From assembly GCA_934655875.1 (NCBI GenBank), contig CAKUHB010000007.1, forward strand, positions 29,253 through 93,252: a DNA stretch of 64,000 nt. The letters are read 5' to 3'. Under the pieces are notes generated by a model. The model was not told where the DNA came from, made no database searches, and saw only the letters and a list, made by a program, of their open reading frames with translations. The position numbers and the translations under genes are program-made. The stretch is from an uncultured Oscillospiraceae bacterium (GTDB lineage: Bacteria > Bacillota > Clostridia > Oscillospirales > Oscillospiraceae). Shown here one piece after another: positions 52,615-61,401 of the stretch. Position 1 is the stretch's first letter; each line of letters begins with the position of its first letter.

Positions 52615-52657
52615 GAGCCGCTTTTCCGAGAATTTTCCGGGGAAGCGGCTCTTTTTT
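52615..52657 (+). terminator. Second hairpin with T-run
   Basis: GAGCCGCTT...AAGCGGCTC followed by TTTTTT. No gene lies between this and the previous terminator; the rest of 52462-52766 shows nothing else. Confidence 0.6.
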
Positions 52658-52854
52658 GCCCTCGGCAAAACGTAGAATTTGGGAAGTTTTTTTGTTGGTG
52701 TTGCTGGATGGACATTCCGAGTGTATGTGCCATTGTGTTGACACGGGCAAAGCCCAAAATACACTAGGGTGTATCTGAAAAGTCAAAAATAGCGAAACGT
52801 ACAAGAAAAGGACACAAACAAGTGGTAAGACAAGGGCAGAAAGAAGTGACAAAC

Positions 52855-53637
52855 ATGAAAGCCCGTCGTTATGAACTTACCGATAAGGAATGGGAACTGA
52901 TCCGGCCACTTATCCCGATCTCGCATACCGGTCGCCCGCAGAAGGATACTCGCGCGCATCTTAATGGTATCCTATGGCTTGCCCGCAGTGGTGCGCGCTG
53001 GAGCGATCTCCCGGCGAGATTCGGCCCACATCAGACTGTGTACAGCTGCTTCTGCCGCTGGCGGGACGATGGGATCCTGAAAAAGATCTTCGAGCTCTGC
53101 GCGGCCCTGGGCACTGGCGCGGAGCTGAGCCTGGATTCAACATCGATCAAAGCATCCGTGCAGGCAGGCCGTGGAATAAGAAAGCGAGCAAAATCAAACA
53201 TCAAGCAGCATCGGCAAAACACGCGGAGGCCTGAACACGAAAATCCATGCCATCGTCGGAAAAGATCTGCGGCCTGTGGCTTTTTTGCTGTCTGCCGGAA
53301 ATGTTGATGACTGCACAGAGGCAGTTCCTCTGCTGAACCTGCTTCCTGATCTGAAGAACTGTAATATTCTTGCCGATAAAGCCTATGCACAAAAGAGATC
53401 AGGACCTATCTGCATGACCAGCCCGCCAATTATACGATCCCGCCGAAAGTGAACACAAAGCAACCGTGGCTGTTTGATAAAGAGACGTATAAACGGCGGA
53501 ATGTGATAGAGCGTTTCTTCAATCGTCTCAAGAAATCTCGCCGTGCTGAGACGCGCTATGACAAGCGTGACGACTCCTTCCTCGCTTTTGTTATGGTCGC
53601 CGCGAGCTGCGTCGCTTTCGGCATTTTGCACATCTAA
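52855..53637 (+). pseudogene. IS5/IS427-type transposase, frameshifted
   Basis: An N-terminal DUF4096 part (YELTDKEWELIRPLIPISHTGRPQ, ILWLARSGARWSDLPARFGP, SLDSTSIKASVQAGR) is in frame 1. The middle (GLNTKIHAIVGKDLRPVAFL, LSAGNVDDCTEAVPLLNLLP, DKAYAQK) continues in frame 2 from about 53180-53228. The C-terminus (RTYLHDQPANYTIPPKVNTK, then YKRRNVIERFFNRLKKSRR, ending GILHI) returns to frame 1 near 53395. The first shift could be the programmed frameshift of this group; the second is not expected, so the enzyme is probably inactive. Confidence 0.82.
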
Positions 53638-53797
53638 GGAAGCTCTAATTGAATCATCGGCTGTGGACGGCGAAAGACTTTTCGTCAAGACAAGGTTTGA
53701 AAAATGGCGGAATACTTTATGTATTGCCCATTTTTCGAACCGCAGGATTGGCGGAAAAGATCCGTCGTCTGCAGTCAGAGATTTATTCAGAAGTTCC
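53638..53797. mobile_element. MITE-like element nested inside the IS
   Basis: 160 bp with imperfect terminal repeats GGAAGCTCTAATTGAATC and GATTTATTCAGAAGTTCC (13 of 18 positions match when inverted), flanked on both sides by CTAA (53634-53637 and 53798-53801) as a 4-bp target duplication. The left CTAA supplies the transposase stop codon. No coding capacity. Confidence 0.6.
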
Positions 53798-53878
53798 CTA
53801 ATCGCCGTTTTCAGATACACCCTAAGTCACCGCCCCATTCCCGGTGCTTCTGCCAATGGATGTGCGTACAGACAGGCG

Positions 53879-55342
53879 CTAGGGCTCCCTGCGCTGCTCC
53901 AGCTTCAGATTTTCCAGTGCCAGCAAGCATTCCATATTCCCCTTTGACGCCAGCAAGCTAAAATCATCGTCATATACGTTTCTCAACACCTTCAAAATAC
54001 GATACTTGGTGGTGTTTATATGCACACCAAGCAGCTCGCTCGTTTTTGTAATGCTGCGGAGCGCAAGAAACAGGCGAGTGGTATCCAAATATATCTGCTT
54101 CGCGTTTGCATCAACGTAAAAGTCGAGGTAGCTGTTGATCATCTTTAATTTCATCGTCGTTGGGGCAATGTTGAGTAAATTCAAAACCGGCAATTCTCCC
54201 ATTGTAAACACGCCATAGATAAGGAGCGGTTCCATCTGCTCAATCACATACTTGGACAGCTTTGTGATGCTGTCGTGTCGAACGGAATAGTCAGAAAACA
54301 CCAGGCATATCGGTCGATGCTCCTCGATGACTTTTCGGCAAAACCCGAATACGCTGTCGGCGTGCGTCCCGGAATCCTGCCAAAGGCCGATTGCATAGCT
54401 TGCACTGCGATTATAATTGTAAACAAAATAATCCCTATTTCTGCTATTAAGAAAACGCGTGAGATTTGGCAGCTTTATATAGAAGAGATAAAAGCGGTCG
54501 GTCTCGGACATCTCAGATTCATCAATTTCGCACGTGACCTGCTCCTGTTTTTCAGAGTCAAGAAGGCGAAGCAGATACGCTGCGATCTCAAGAAACACTG
54601 CGCTGACGTCTTTTGCGGCAGATGCCGGGTTCAGAAACAGCGCAATATACGAGCTTATTCCAAAGACGCAGACGATATGCGTCGCTTCGTTTACATAAGG
54701 ATAAACGGGCGTGTACGGAATATAGTTTTTCCCAAAATAAAGCGATTGGATTTTTGAGAGTATTTTTGCGTTCACGATATGAGCAGAGATATAATGGGCG
54801 TCTCCGCCATTGATCAGGACTGGACATGAGAACATGCACTCCATGTCGATCCCGAGCCGTAGAAGATTCCTGTCTGTCTTGTATTGATCCAGCATGGTAA
54901 GTATATGAAAAAGCTGGCGCTGTGGTGCCTCCTGCTGTAGCGAGAACGCATGCAAGTAAAACTCTTTTGTGATCTCGTTGTAGCGGCAATCTTCATCCAG
55001 GATAATGACTGGGAAATCATACTGGTTGCCAAACTCGATAATTTCAGGATCGACCATCTTGTTAAGATGAAGGCTAGGCATAATCCCGATACCGGAACAA
55101 CCGTGCTCAATCATAGCTTTAATCAGATTGATCCGCGCATTCTTATTATGCTTTGAACTCCAGAAGGAGGTCAAAAAAAAGATATCAGGCAATAAATATT
55201 TCTCTACCTCTGGCCACGGATGCTCTAAAACATCGATCCTGTCAATTTTACGATGAACCCCATTTTTCCCAGCAGCTAGGAAGCTATGCGCCAAAGACGG
55301 AATCTTCAGAAGACTGGAAACAGTTGCATTTTCTTTCCTCAC
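53879..55342 (-). CDS. PucR-family transcriptional regulator
   Basis: 487 residues. N-terminal PucR-like sensor domain (about 8-130: VSSLLKIPSLAHSFLAAGKNG, RIDVLEHPWPEVEKYLLP, LTSFWSSKHNKN, IIEFGNQYDFPVIIL), a central GGDEF-like/CdaR region, and a C-terminal PucR HTH (DTTRLFLALRSITKTSELLGVHINTTKYRILKV in part). PucR regulators typically activate catabolic genes for purines, amino acids or other nitrogen compounds. It is divergent from the peptidase gene at 55573 across a 230-bp AT-rich gap and is the probable local regulator. The start is GTG at 55342. Codon use is more AT-rich than in the flanking core genes. Confidence 0.85.
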   Translation of the reverse strand: MRKENATVSSLLKIPSLAHSFLAAGKNGVHRKIDRIDVLEHPWPEVEKYLLPDIFFLTSFWSSKHNKNARINLIKAMIEHGCSGIGIMPSLHLNKMVDPEIIEFGNQYDFPVIILDEDCRYNEITKEFYLHAFSLQQEAPQRQLFHILTMLDQYKTDRNLLRLGIDMECMFSCPVLINGGDAHYISAHIVNAKILSKIQSLYFGKNYIPYTPVYPYVNEATHIVCVFGISSYIALFLNPASAAKDVSAVFLEIAAYLLRLLDSEKQEQVTCEIDESEMSETDRFYLFYIKLPNLTRFLNSRNRDYFVYNYNRSASYAIGLWQDSGTHADSVFGFCRKVIEEHRPICLVFSDYSVRHDSITKLSKYVIEQMEPLLIYGVFTMGELPVLNLLNIAPTTMKLKMINSYLDFYVDANAKQIYLDTTRLFLALRSITKTSELLGVHINTTKYRILKVLRNVYDDDFSLLASKGNMECLLALENLKLEQRREP

Positions 55343-55572
55343 AATAATTTATCTCTTCTCCCAAATTATTCTTAAAACCACAAGTTTCTATTGCATTTTT
55401 ATTAGTTTTTTTAAGTATATCACACGAGCGTTCGCTTTTTCAAGTACTTTCCGCCGAAAATTTTTTGTTTGTATCCGACAAAATTATTTACATAATTTAT
55501 CTGCAAGAAATGATGAATATCTTATTCAACTTGTGTAAGATGCTAGTGTAATCTATTTGAGGAGGGAAACTC

Positions 55573-56628
55573 ATGTACCAATATGAATTAGTAAAAGCCG
55601 CAACAAAACTGCTTCGCGACAACATGGGCCTGAAAAAAGGCGAGACCGTCTGCATTACTGCAGACACCGAGTCTCACATGGACGTTGTCGAGGCAACTGC
55701 TCAGGCTGCCTACGCTCTGGGTGGAAAACCCATGGTGATCACCTTTGCCGCACCGCGTGGAGTCGGCAAAGCCGCTGACCCGGATCTGCCGATGGCTTCT
55801 CTGACTGCCGCGCTGAAGGAAACAGACATTTGGATCGAGTACAACTATGAATGGTTGCTGTATTCCTCCGCATTTGACGCAGCTGTCGCCGCCAACGCGA
55901 AGCTCCGTTACATCTGCTTGGTCGGCATGACCGCAGATCTGCTGATTCGAAACATTGGCCGTGTACGCAACAAGGAGCTCGGCGTCTTCCTCCGCAAGGC
56001 CGAAGAGATCACAAAGAACGCCAAGTGTATGCGTATTACCACGCCGGCTGGCACAGATCTGAGCTTTGAAAATATGCCCGGTCGTGACTTCTATACCTCC
56101 GACGGCACCGTAGGTCCTAGCGAGTGGAAGATGATGGGCGGACAGATCAGTTGGTCCCCCAAATTTGAAACGATCAACGGAACCTTGGTGTTCGACGGTT
56201 CGATGGATCCTCCGAGCGGCCTGCTTCGTGATAAGATCGTCTGCACGATTGTCAACGGCGAGGTAACCAAAATTGAAGGCGGTGCAGACGCGACCGCGCT
56301 GAAGGAATACCTCAGCAGCTTCAATGATCCGCAGATGTTCCGGTTGGCACACGCTTCCTACGGCTTCGGTCCCGGTGCAAAGCTGACAGGTAATGTTGTA
56401 GAAGATGAACGTGTATGGGGCAGCACTGAATGGGGCATCGGCAACGTTGGTCCGCAGCTTGTATCCGATATTCCCGGTGGCATCGCCGGCGCTTCCCACA
56501 CTGATGGCATTTGCATGTCGTCCACAGTTTATCTGGATGGTGAGTTGTTCCTGAAGGATGGCGAAGTGGTCGGCCCAACTCCGGAAGTTGTTGAGCTTGC
56601 TAGAGTTGCCAGAGAGTTGGAGTACTAA
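55573..56628 (+). CDS. M29-type aminopeptidase / NicX-like metalloenzyme
   Basis: 351 residues. The fold family (thermophilic metallopeptidase M29, which also contains the 2,5-dihydroxypyridine dioxygenase NicX) is indicated by LVKAATKLLRDNMGLKKGETV, ITTPAGTDLSFENMPGR, YGFGPGAKLTGNVVEDERVWG (Glu/Glu ligand region) and the terminal ASHTDGICMSSTVYLDGE (His-x-Asp ligands). Peptidase versus ring-cleaving dioxygenase cannot be decided; with an M20 peptidase in the same cluster, peptide or amino-acid-derivative breakdown is more likely. GAGGAGGG precedes the ATG. Confidence 0.78.
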   Translation: MYQYELVKAATKLLRDNMGLKKGETVCITADTESHMDVVEATAQAAYALGGKPMVITFAAPRGVGKAADPDLPMASLTAALKETDIWIEYNYEWLLYSSAFDAAVAANAKLRYICLVGMTADLLIRNIGRVRNKELGVFLRKAEEITKNAKCMRITTPAGTDLSFENMPGRDFYTSDGTVGPSEWKMMGGQISWSPKFETINGTLVFDGSMDPPSGLLRDKIVCTIVNGEVTKIEGGADATALKEYLSSFNDPQMFRLAHASYGFGPGAKLTGNVVEDERVWGSTEWGIGNVGPQLVSDIPGGIAGASHTDGICMSSTVYLDGELFLKDGEVVGPTPEVVELARVARELEY

Positions 56629-56654
56629 TTTCTCCTTCTATATGTGATCAGTAA

Positions 56655-56700
56655 AACACCAGCATCCCCCTTGCCCCTAAGCAGGGGAGATGCTGGTGTT
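56655..56700 (+). terminator. Stem-loop after the M29-like gene
   Basis: AACACCAGCATC / GATGCTGGTGTT, 12-bp perfect stem with a GC-rich loop and only a weak T-tract; may attenuate rather than stop transcription into the transporter genes. Confidence 0.6.
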
Positions 56701-56744
56701 ATCCATAAACTCAATTCCATTGCGTCGTGAAGAAAGGAGAAAAA

Positions 56745-56867
56745 ATGTTTAATCTACCCCTTGACACAACGATCGTTCTGCTGGTGATTGTTGGACTGAT
56801 TATTGGAAACTGCATTGGCATAGCAACACAGCTGAAAAATCTTCCGAAGGAGGACGGCGACAAATGA
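56745..56867 (+). CDS. Symporter small accessory protein (40 residues)
   Basis: A single-helix membrane peptide: MFNLPLDTTIVLLVIVG, then LIIGNCIGIATQLKNLPKED. AAAGGAG precedes the ATG, and its TGA overlaps the ATG of the sodium symporter gene (ATGA). Small one-helix proteins directly upstream of sodium:solute symporters are a recurring arrangement, analogous in position to YhdT with PanF, and are thought to assist the transporter. The function here is inferred from position. Confidence 0.72.
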   Translation: MFNLPLDTTIVLLVIVGLIIGNCIGIATQLKNLPKEDGDK

Positions 56868-58339
56868 GTGGTGCTCTTATCAGCGGCCTTTTCCTCTTTG
56901 GCTTTTTACTGGTCCTTCTTTTCCTTGGCTTGATTTTCAGAATGAGAGCCAATACGTCCCGCGGCTTTTTGACTGGTGGCGCACAGATCGGCCCCATTTT
57001 GGCAGCAGGCATGTTCGCCGCAACTTTTCTCTCCAGCTCTTCAAGTGTAGGCTTTACAGGTTTCCTGTATGCTGCCGGCTGGAGTGGTTTCACCTCTATT
57101 CTCGGCACTGCGCTTTCGTTAGTGATTGTTGGCTGTTTCCTAGTCCGGAAGATCAGGATGCATGCGGGCGTTGGTATGGAGACGGTTTCTGACCTTCTGG
57201 CTGACCGGTATCAGTCTAAAACCATCCGTGGTCTTTCCGCAGTTGCCATGGTTTTCCTATATGTTATCTTTACCGCAGCCGAGTTAATTGGCCTTGGAAA
57301 GACTCTTCAGGTATTTATCGGCTGGGATTACCATGTTGCAGTACTCGTCTCCGCTGCATTTACTGTTGCATTCGTGCTTCTTGGTGGTATGTTTGCCGTT
57401 GCAATCAATGACACTATTTGCGGATTCCTTGGAATCGGCGGTTTGATCGTGCTTGCAATTGTCTGTCTTGTAAACCAAGGTGGACTCGGCCAGATGAACC
57501 TCAACATGGCTGCACAAGATCCGGCACTGGTCACAACCTTCACAGACGCAAACGGTGTGTTCAGTACGGCTGCTCTGATTGCCTGTATCAGTAATGCTGC
57601 GGTCTGGGGCATCGGAAACTCGTCTCATCCTGTTTTCCTTGCACAGACCTTCTCCTCCAAGAGTTCTCGCTCTGTCCTCAAGAGCATGGCAATAAGCTCC
57701 GTTGCTATTTTCCTGTTCTATTTCTCCACCATGGTCATGGGCGGAACTTCACGCGTCCTGTTCCCAGGACTCAGCGACACGGATCAGGCGTTCGGCCTTC
57801 TCAGCCAGCAGATGCTCGGACCGGTCGGCGCAGCTATCCTTCTGACTGCGGTTGCCGCACTCGTCATTTCTACGATTGACTCCTGTCTGCTAACTGCTGG
57901 AGCTGCCTTTGGCAACGACCTGATCGTCAGAACCTTCGGAAAATACGAAGACGACGACAAGAAGCGCCTCTTCATGATTCGTATGGGCGTTGTTTTGGTT
58001 GCAGTCGTCGGAACCGCACTTGCGCTCATTTACGGAAACAGCACTGTTATGGTGTTCCAGATGTTCAACTTTGGTGCATCCGGCGCAGTCTTCTGGGTTC
58101 CCATTGTCTTTGGTCTCTATTGGAAGCGCGCCAATAAGCAGGGTGCAATTGCTGCTGTTATCGGCGGATTTGTCGCATACTGCATTTGGTTCCTCACTGC
58201 TTATAATTCCACTGGGCTGCACCCGGTGCTCCCAGGCTTTATAGTCGCTCTCATCTTGATGGTAGTCGTCAGTCTTTCGACTGCAACGACCGATGAGACT
58301 GTGCTGTTGCGTTATTTCCCGCCGAAGCCAGGCAAGTAA
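56864..58339 (+). CDS. Sodium:solute symporter (SSS family)
   Basis: 491 residues, about 13 membrane segments. SSS hallmarks are TAAELIGLGKTLQVFIGWDYH, GGMFAVAINDTICGFLGIGGL (GGM.AV..TD-like motif), IGNSSHPVFLAQTFSSKSSRS and AALVISTIDSCLLTAGAAFGND (Na2-site Ser/Asp region). It takes up an organic solute with Na+; the substrate is not predictable from sequence. Context (two peptidases, PucR regulator) suggests a peptide, amino acid or acylated amino acid. The start overlaps the small accessory gene. Confidence 0.9.
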   Translation: MSGALISGLFLFGFLLVLLFLGLIFRMRANTSRGFLTGGAQIGPILAAGMFAATFLSSSSSVGFTGFLYAAGWSGFTSILGTALSLVIVGCFLVRKIRMHAGVGMETVSDLLADRYQSKTIRGLSAVAMVFLYVIFTAAELIGLGKTLQVFIGWDYHVAVLVSAAFTVAFVLLGGMFAVAINDTICGFLGIGGLIVLAIVCLVNQGGLGQMNLNMAAQDPALVTTFTDANGVFSTAALIACISNAAVWGIGNSSHPVFLAQTFSSKSSRSVLKSMAISSVAIFLFYFSTMVMGGTSRVLFPGLSDTDQAFGLLSQQMLGPVGAAILLTAVAALVISTIDSCLLTAGAAFGNDLIVRTFGKYEDDDKKRLFMIRMGVVLVAVVGTALALIYGNSTVMVFQMFNFGASGAVFWVPIVFGLYWKRANKQGAIAAVIGGFVAYCIWFLTAYNSTGLHPVLPGFIVALILMVVVSLSTATTDETVLLRYFPPKPGK

Positions 58340-58364
58340 TGCAACCAGGTCTTTAAATATGTAG

Positions 58365-58411
58365 CAAAGCCGGGGCTGCTCATCTCGAAATTCGTTGCGG
58401 CTCCGGCTTTT
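58365..58411 (+). terminator. Terminator after the symporter
   Basis: AAAGCCGG...CCGGCTTT with additional internal pairing, then TTTT. Confidence 0.7.
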
Positions 58412-58496
58412 TGACCGCACAGCGAAAATGCATTATGATAAAAAAGGAGGACATAATAAAGCTAGCTTTGTGTGTAGCATTTATTATTGATAAATT

Positions 58497-59726
58497 ATGA
58501 ACTTTACAGCTGTAAAAGAATTGGTTGCTGCCCGCAAAAAAGAGTTAATCCAAAACGTGCTTGACCTCGGTTCAATCCCTGGGGTCAATCCGCGTATGGG
58601 CGGCAAAGGCGAGGCAAAGCGTATCGAGTGGTTGAAAAGCTATTTTGATTCAAACAATATTCCTTATCAGGAGTACGACATAGCGGATTCTGCCGTTCCC
58701 GAGGGAAAAAGAACCTCGTTGATCGTAAGAATCGAAGGCTCTGAGGACAAGGAAAAAACGCTGTGGTTTATGGCGCATATGGATACCGTGGCGCCGGGTG
58801 ATTTGAACGATTGGAACACAGATCCGTTCAAGCCGACCATGGTCGGGGATCGGATCTATGGATTGGGCGTTGAAGACAACGGCCAGGCTGTCGTCTGCCT
58901 GATGCAAACGTGCTTGATGATGCGGGAAATGGGTCTTGCGCCCAAGTGTAGCGTTGCGTTTTTATTTGCAGCCGATGAGGAAACCGGTAGCCAGTATGGT
59001 CTGCATGCGTTGTTTGAGATCCCCGGACTCTTCTCGGAGCGCGATGAGGCTGTGGTTCCTGACGCTGGAAGTCACGACGGCTCATTTATTGAGGTCGCGG
59101 AAAAGTCGCAGGTCTGGCTACTGTTTACTGTGCAGGGAAAGCAGGCGCATGGTTCCATGCCGCATCTCGGGATCAATGCCGGCTATATTGGGTCGAAAAT
59201 GGCCGTTGAGATAGTCGACAAGCTTCGCGTCCAGTTCGCATTCAAGGACGATCTGTTCGATCCTCCGTATTCCACGTTTGAGTATACACAGAAGTTTTCC
59301 AATGTAGAGAGCCCAAACGTGTTGCCGGGGCGGGATGTCTTTGCAATGGATCTACGGATCCTGCCGCAATTTACTGTGGATGAGGTTCTCGCATGTGTCA
59401 ACTCCATCATCAGCAGATATGAATACGAATACAAGGTCCGTATTTCCTATGAGATCACACAGCGCGCTGACGCAGCGCCCGTGACCTCTCCGGACAGCAC
59501 GGTCGCGTCGACGCTTCAAGCGATCTTAAATCACGCAGGCGTCCACGCCTTCTGCGGGGGCATCGGCGGTGGAACATGCGGCGCGATCCTGCGAAAGCAC
59601 AATATTCCGACAGTTGTCTGGTCAACACTGGATGAGCTGGCGCACCAGCCGAACGAGTATACCATTATCCCTAATCTAATCCAAGATACCGCAGCTTTCC
59701 TGTCTATTATTTCGGCGTACTGCTAA
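58497..59726 (+). CDS. M20 family metallopeptidase
   Basis: 409 residues. Di-zinc M20 motifs: WFMAHMDTVAPGD (His/Asp with catalytic Asp), YGLGVEDNGQAVV (bridging Asp), FAADEETGSQYG (catalytic Glu pair), VVPDAGSHDGSF (Asp ligand) and LAHQPNEYTII (last His). The dimerisation domain includes GKQAHGSMPH. The family includes dipeptidases, carboxypeptidases and N-acyl-amino-acid deacylases. Cluster context supports hydrolysis of an imported peptide or N-acyl amino acid. The start codon region reads TTATGAACTTTACAG; AAAAGGAGG lies about 50 bp upstream, so the true ribosome site is weak. Confidence 0.88.
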   Translation: MNFTAVKELVAARKKELIQNVLDLGSIPGVNPRMGGKGEAKRIEWLKSYFDSNNIPYQEYDIADSAVPEGKRTSLIVRIEGSEDKEKTLWFMAHMDTVAPGDLNDWNTDPFKPTMVGDRIYGLGVEDNGQAVVCLMQTCLMMREMGLAPKCSVAFLFAADEETGSQYGLHALFEIPGLFSERDEAVVPDAGSHDGSFIEVAEKSQVWLLFTVQGKQAHGSMPHLGINAGYIGSKMAVEIVDKLRVQFAFKDDLFDPPYSTFEYTQKFSNVESPNVLPGRDVFAMDLRILPQFTVDEVLACVNSIISRYEYEYKVRISYEITQRADAAPVTSPDSTVASTLQAILNHAGVHAFCGGIGGGTCGAILRKHNIPTVVWSTLDELAHQPNEYTIIPNLIQDTAAFLSIISAYC

Positions 59727-59788
59727 GAAATCACTGAATCAATCATCTGCAGCTGTGTGCGGAGCGTTTTCTCCCACTCTTCGGTTCC

Positions 59789-59824
59789 AAAAACAGGAAT
59801 ATTTACACGATCCCTCCTGTTTTT
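59789..59824 (+). terminator. Hairpin in the gap after the M20 gene
   Basis: AAAAACAGGA / TCCTGTTTTT, 10-bp stem with a 16-nt loop; the rest of 59727-59916 shows no gene. Confidence 0.55.
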
Positions 59825-59916
59825 GAGCCCCCGACTGACCGAGACTCTCCTTGAGCAGTGCTTTCCAATTGGATCAGGAGTTCACTAATTATTCTTAAAT
59901 TCGCGAGGGAGCTTTT

Positions 59917-61116
59917 ATGTCCACTGTAAAACCAGACAACGCAATACTTACGAAAAAACCGCTTGTTAAGAAAGCCATCAGCGTGGAGACGTTTGTCTTT
60001 CTTATTTTATTTTTTGGCTTTTTGTGCGGAATCGGATCCAAAATGGGTGCTGTCAATCTTATCAGCACCTTGATGAATACCGCTTATGACCTGTTGATCT
60101 CAACGGTATTCAAAATTATGGCGATCTCCGTCGTAGCTGGTGCGATCGCGGAGCTTCTCAATGAGTTCGGCGTAACATCTCTCCTGAATCGCATTCTGTC
60201 CCCGCTGATCAAGCCTGTTTACGATTTGCCCGGGGCCTCCGTTGTCGGTATCTTCGCCTGCTTTTTCTCGGATAATCCAGCAATACTGACGTTGGCAGAC
60301 AACAAGGCGTTTAAGCGGTATTTTAAAAAGTATCAGGTTCCCCCGCTCACCAACATCGGGACCAGCTTTGGGATGGGCCTGATCATCATCGCATTTATGG
60401 TCGGTGTAAAATCGCCGATCGGAGAGAGCTTTGTTCCGGCTGCAGCAATCGGATTTGTCGGCGCGGTGATCGGTTCCATCGTAAGCACGCGTTTGATGTC
60501 GCATTACACAAAAAGGAAATTCGGAGCAGCGGAGCCTGCTGTTGCAGTTGAAGTGCGTTGCGACGATTTTGACCTAGTTCATGAGCGTGTCATTCGCGAA
60601 GGCGGGGTCGGCGCACGCGTTCTTTCGTCCTTGCTGGAGGGTGGAAAGTCCGGCGTCAAGATCGGGTTGGATATCATTCCCGGTGTCCTGATCATCTGTT
60701 CTGTTGTAATGCTGCTGACCTTCTCTGAGCCGAGTGGTGGTTATTCTGGTAGCGCATATGAGGGTGTGGCTCTGCTTCCATGGATTGGCAATAAACTCAG
60801 CTTTCTTCTGACTCCTCTGTTTGGATTCTCTTCGGCCGAATCGCTTTCCGTGCCGATCATGTCGCTCGGCGCTGCCGGTGCGGCGATCGCCGTTGTTCCG
60901 AGGCTGGTGTCTGAAGGGCTGGCCCATGCAAATGATATTGCGGTGTTTACAGCGATTTGCATGTGCTGGAGCGGATATTTAAGCACGCACATCGCCATGC
61001 TAGAGGGGCTTGGATTCCGTGAGTTGAGCGGGCGGTCTATCCTCTATCATACAATCGGTGGTGTCGTTGCCGGAATCAGCGCAAACTGGCTTTTCAGGCT
61101 CGTTATGCTACTGTGA
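59917..61116 (+). CDS. Gate-domain (nucleoside-recognition-type) membrane protein
   Basis: 399 residues, about ten membrane segments. The two Gate-type halves are visible (AIAELLNEFGVTSLLNRILSPLIKP...GIFACFFSDNPAILTLADNKAF, and GLDIIPGVLIICSVVMLLTFSEP with CMCWSGYLSTHIAMLEGL). It resembles a family of Clostridioides membrane proteins and YjiH, whose transport substrates are undefined. GCGAGGGAGC precedes the ATG. As last gene of the island operon it may move a product of the peptidases. Confidence 0.78.
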   Translation: MSTVKPDNAILTKKPLVKKAISVETFVFLILFFGFLCGIGSKMGAVNLISTLMNTAYDLLISTVFKIMAISVVAGAIAELLNEFGVTSLLNRILSPLIKPVYDLPGASVVGIFACFFSDNPAILTLADNKAFKRYFKKYQVPPLTNIGTSFGMGLIIIAFMVGVKSPIGESFVPAAAIGFVGAVIGSIVSTRLMSHYTKRKFGAAEPAVAVEVRCDDFDLVHERVIREGGVGARVLSSLLEGGKSGVKIGLDIIPGVLIICSVVMLLTFSEPSGGYSGSAYEGVALLPWIGNKLSFLLTPLFGFSSAESLSVPIMSLGAAGAAIAVVPRLVSEGLAHANDIAVFTAICMCWSGYLSTHIAMLEGLGFRELSGRSILYHTIGGVVAGISANWLFRLVMLL

Positions 61117-61137
61117 CCGTTTGCTCCTTCTTCTGTC

Positions 61138-61176
61138 AAAGCCCCCTGTTTTCCCGGTTTGAAAACAGGGGGCTTT
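61138..61176 (+). terminator. Strong rho-independent terminator
   Basis: AAAGCCCCCTGTTTTC / GAAAACAGGGGGCTTT, 16-bp perfect stem, closing the accessory operon. Confidence 0.88.
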
Positions 61177-61239
61177 GCTGTGTATAGAAACAGGAAAGTC
61201 ATAGGAGCGGCCGGAGGGCTGTCCCTTTGAATTTCGTTA

Positions 61240-61399
61240 GGGTGTATCTGAAAACTCCCAACGCACCCGGACAGCGGACCTTTTCACGCTGCGCTGCACC
61301 ATTTTTCCTTGAAATACGTCAGTATTCCTGCGAAAAAATGTCTTGCTCAGCGCAAAAATTTCTCGCTGCCGGTCACATTGGGAGTTTTCAGATACACCC
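61240..61399. mobile_element. MITE sharing ends with the IS at 52767
   Basis: 160 bp flanked by TA on both sides. Perfect inverted ends begin GGGTGTATCTGAAAACTCCCAA and the complement lies at the right end (outer 15 bases GGGTGTATCTGAAAA are identical to the IS5/IS427-like element). The interior is non-coding (contains CACGCTGCGCTGC and AAAAATTTCTCGCTGCC). It was probably mobilised by that transposase. Confidence 0.85.
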
Positions 61400-61401
61400 T
61401 A

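Larger units (their letters stand above)
52767..53822 (+). mobile_element. IS5/IS427-like insertion sequence, degenerate
   Basis: Bounded by perfect 15-bp inverted repeats GGGTGTATCTGAAAA (52767-52781) and its complement (53808-53822), with a TA on each side that fits the short TA-type target duplication of the IS427 group. It holds one frameshifted transposase gene and, after the transposase stop, a nested 160-bp element. Without the nested insert the length (~0.9 kb) is normal for this group. The same ends recur in the MITE at 61240-61399. Confidence 0.85.

Noticed and set aside
52391..52852. 153-codon minus-strand frame ending STGLEPVTPCTSSMCSYQLS-like
   Set aside because: It is antisense to tRNA-Val and its terminators; the ending is the well-known translation of tRNA antisense DNA found as false proteins in databases.
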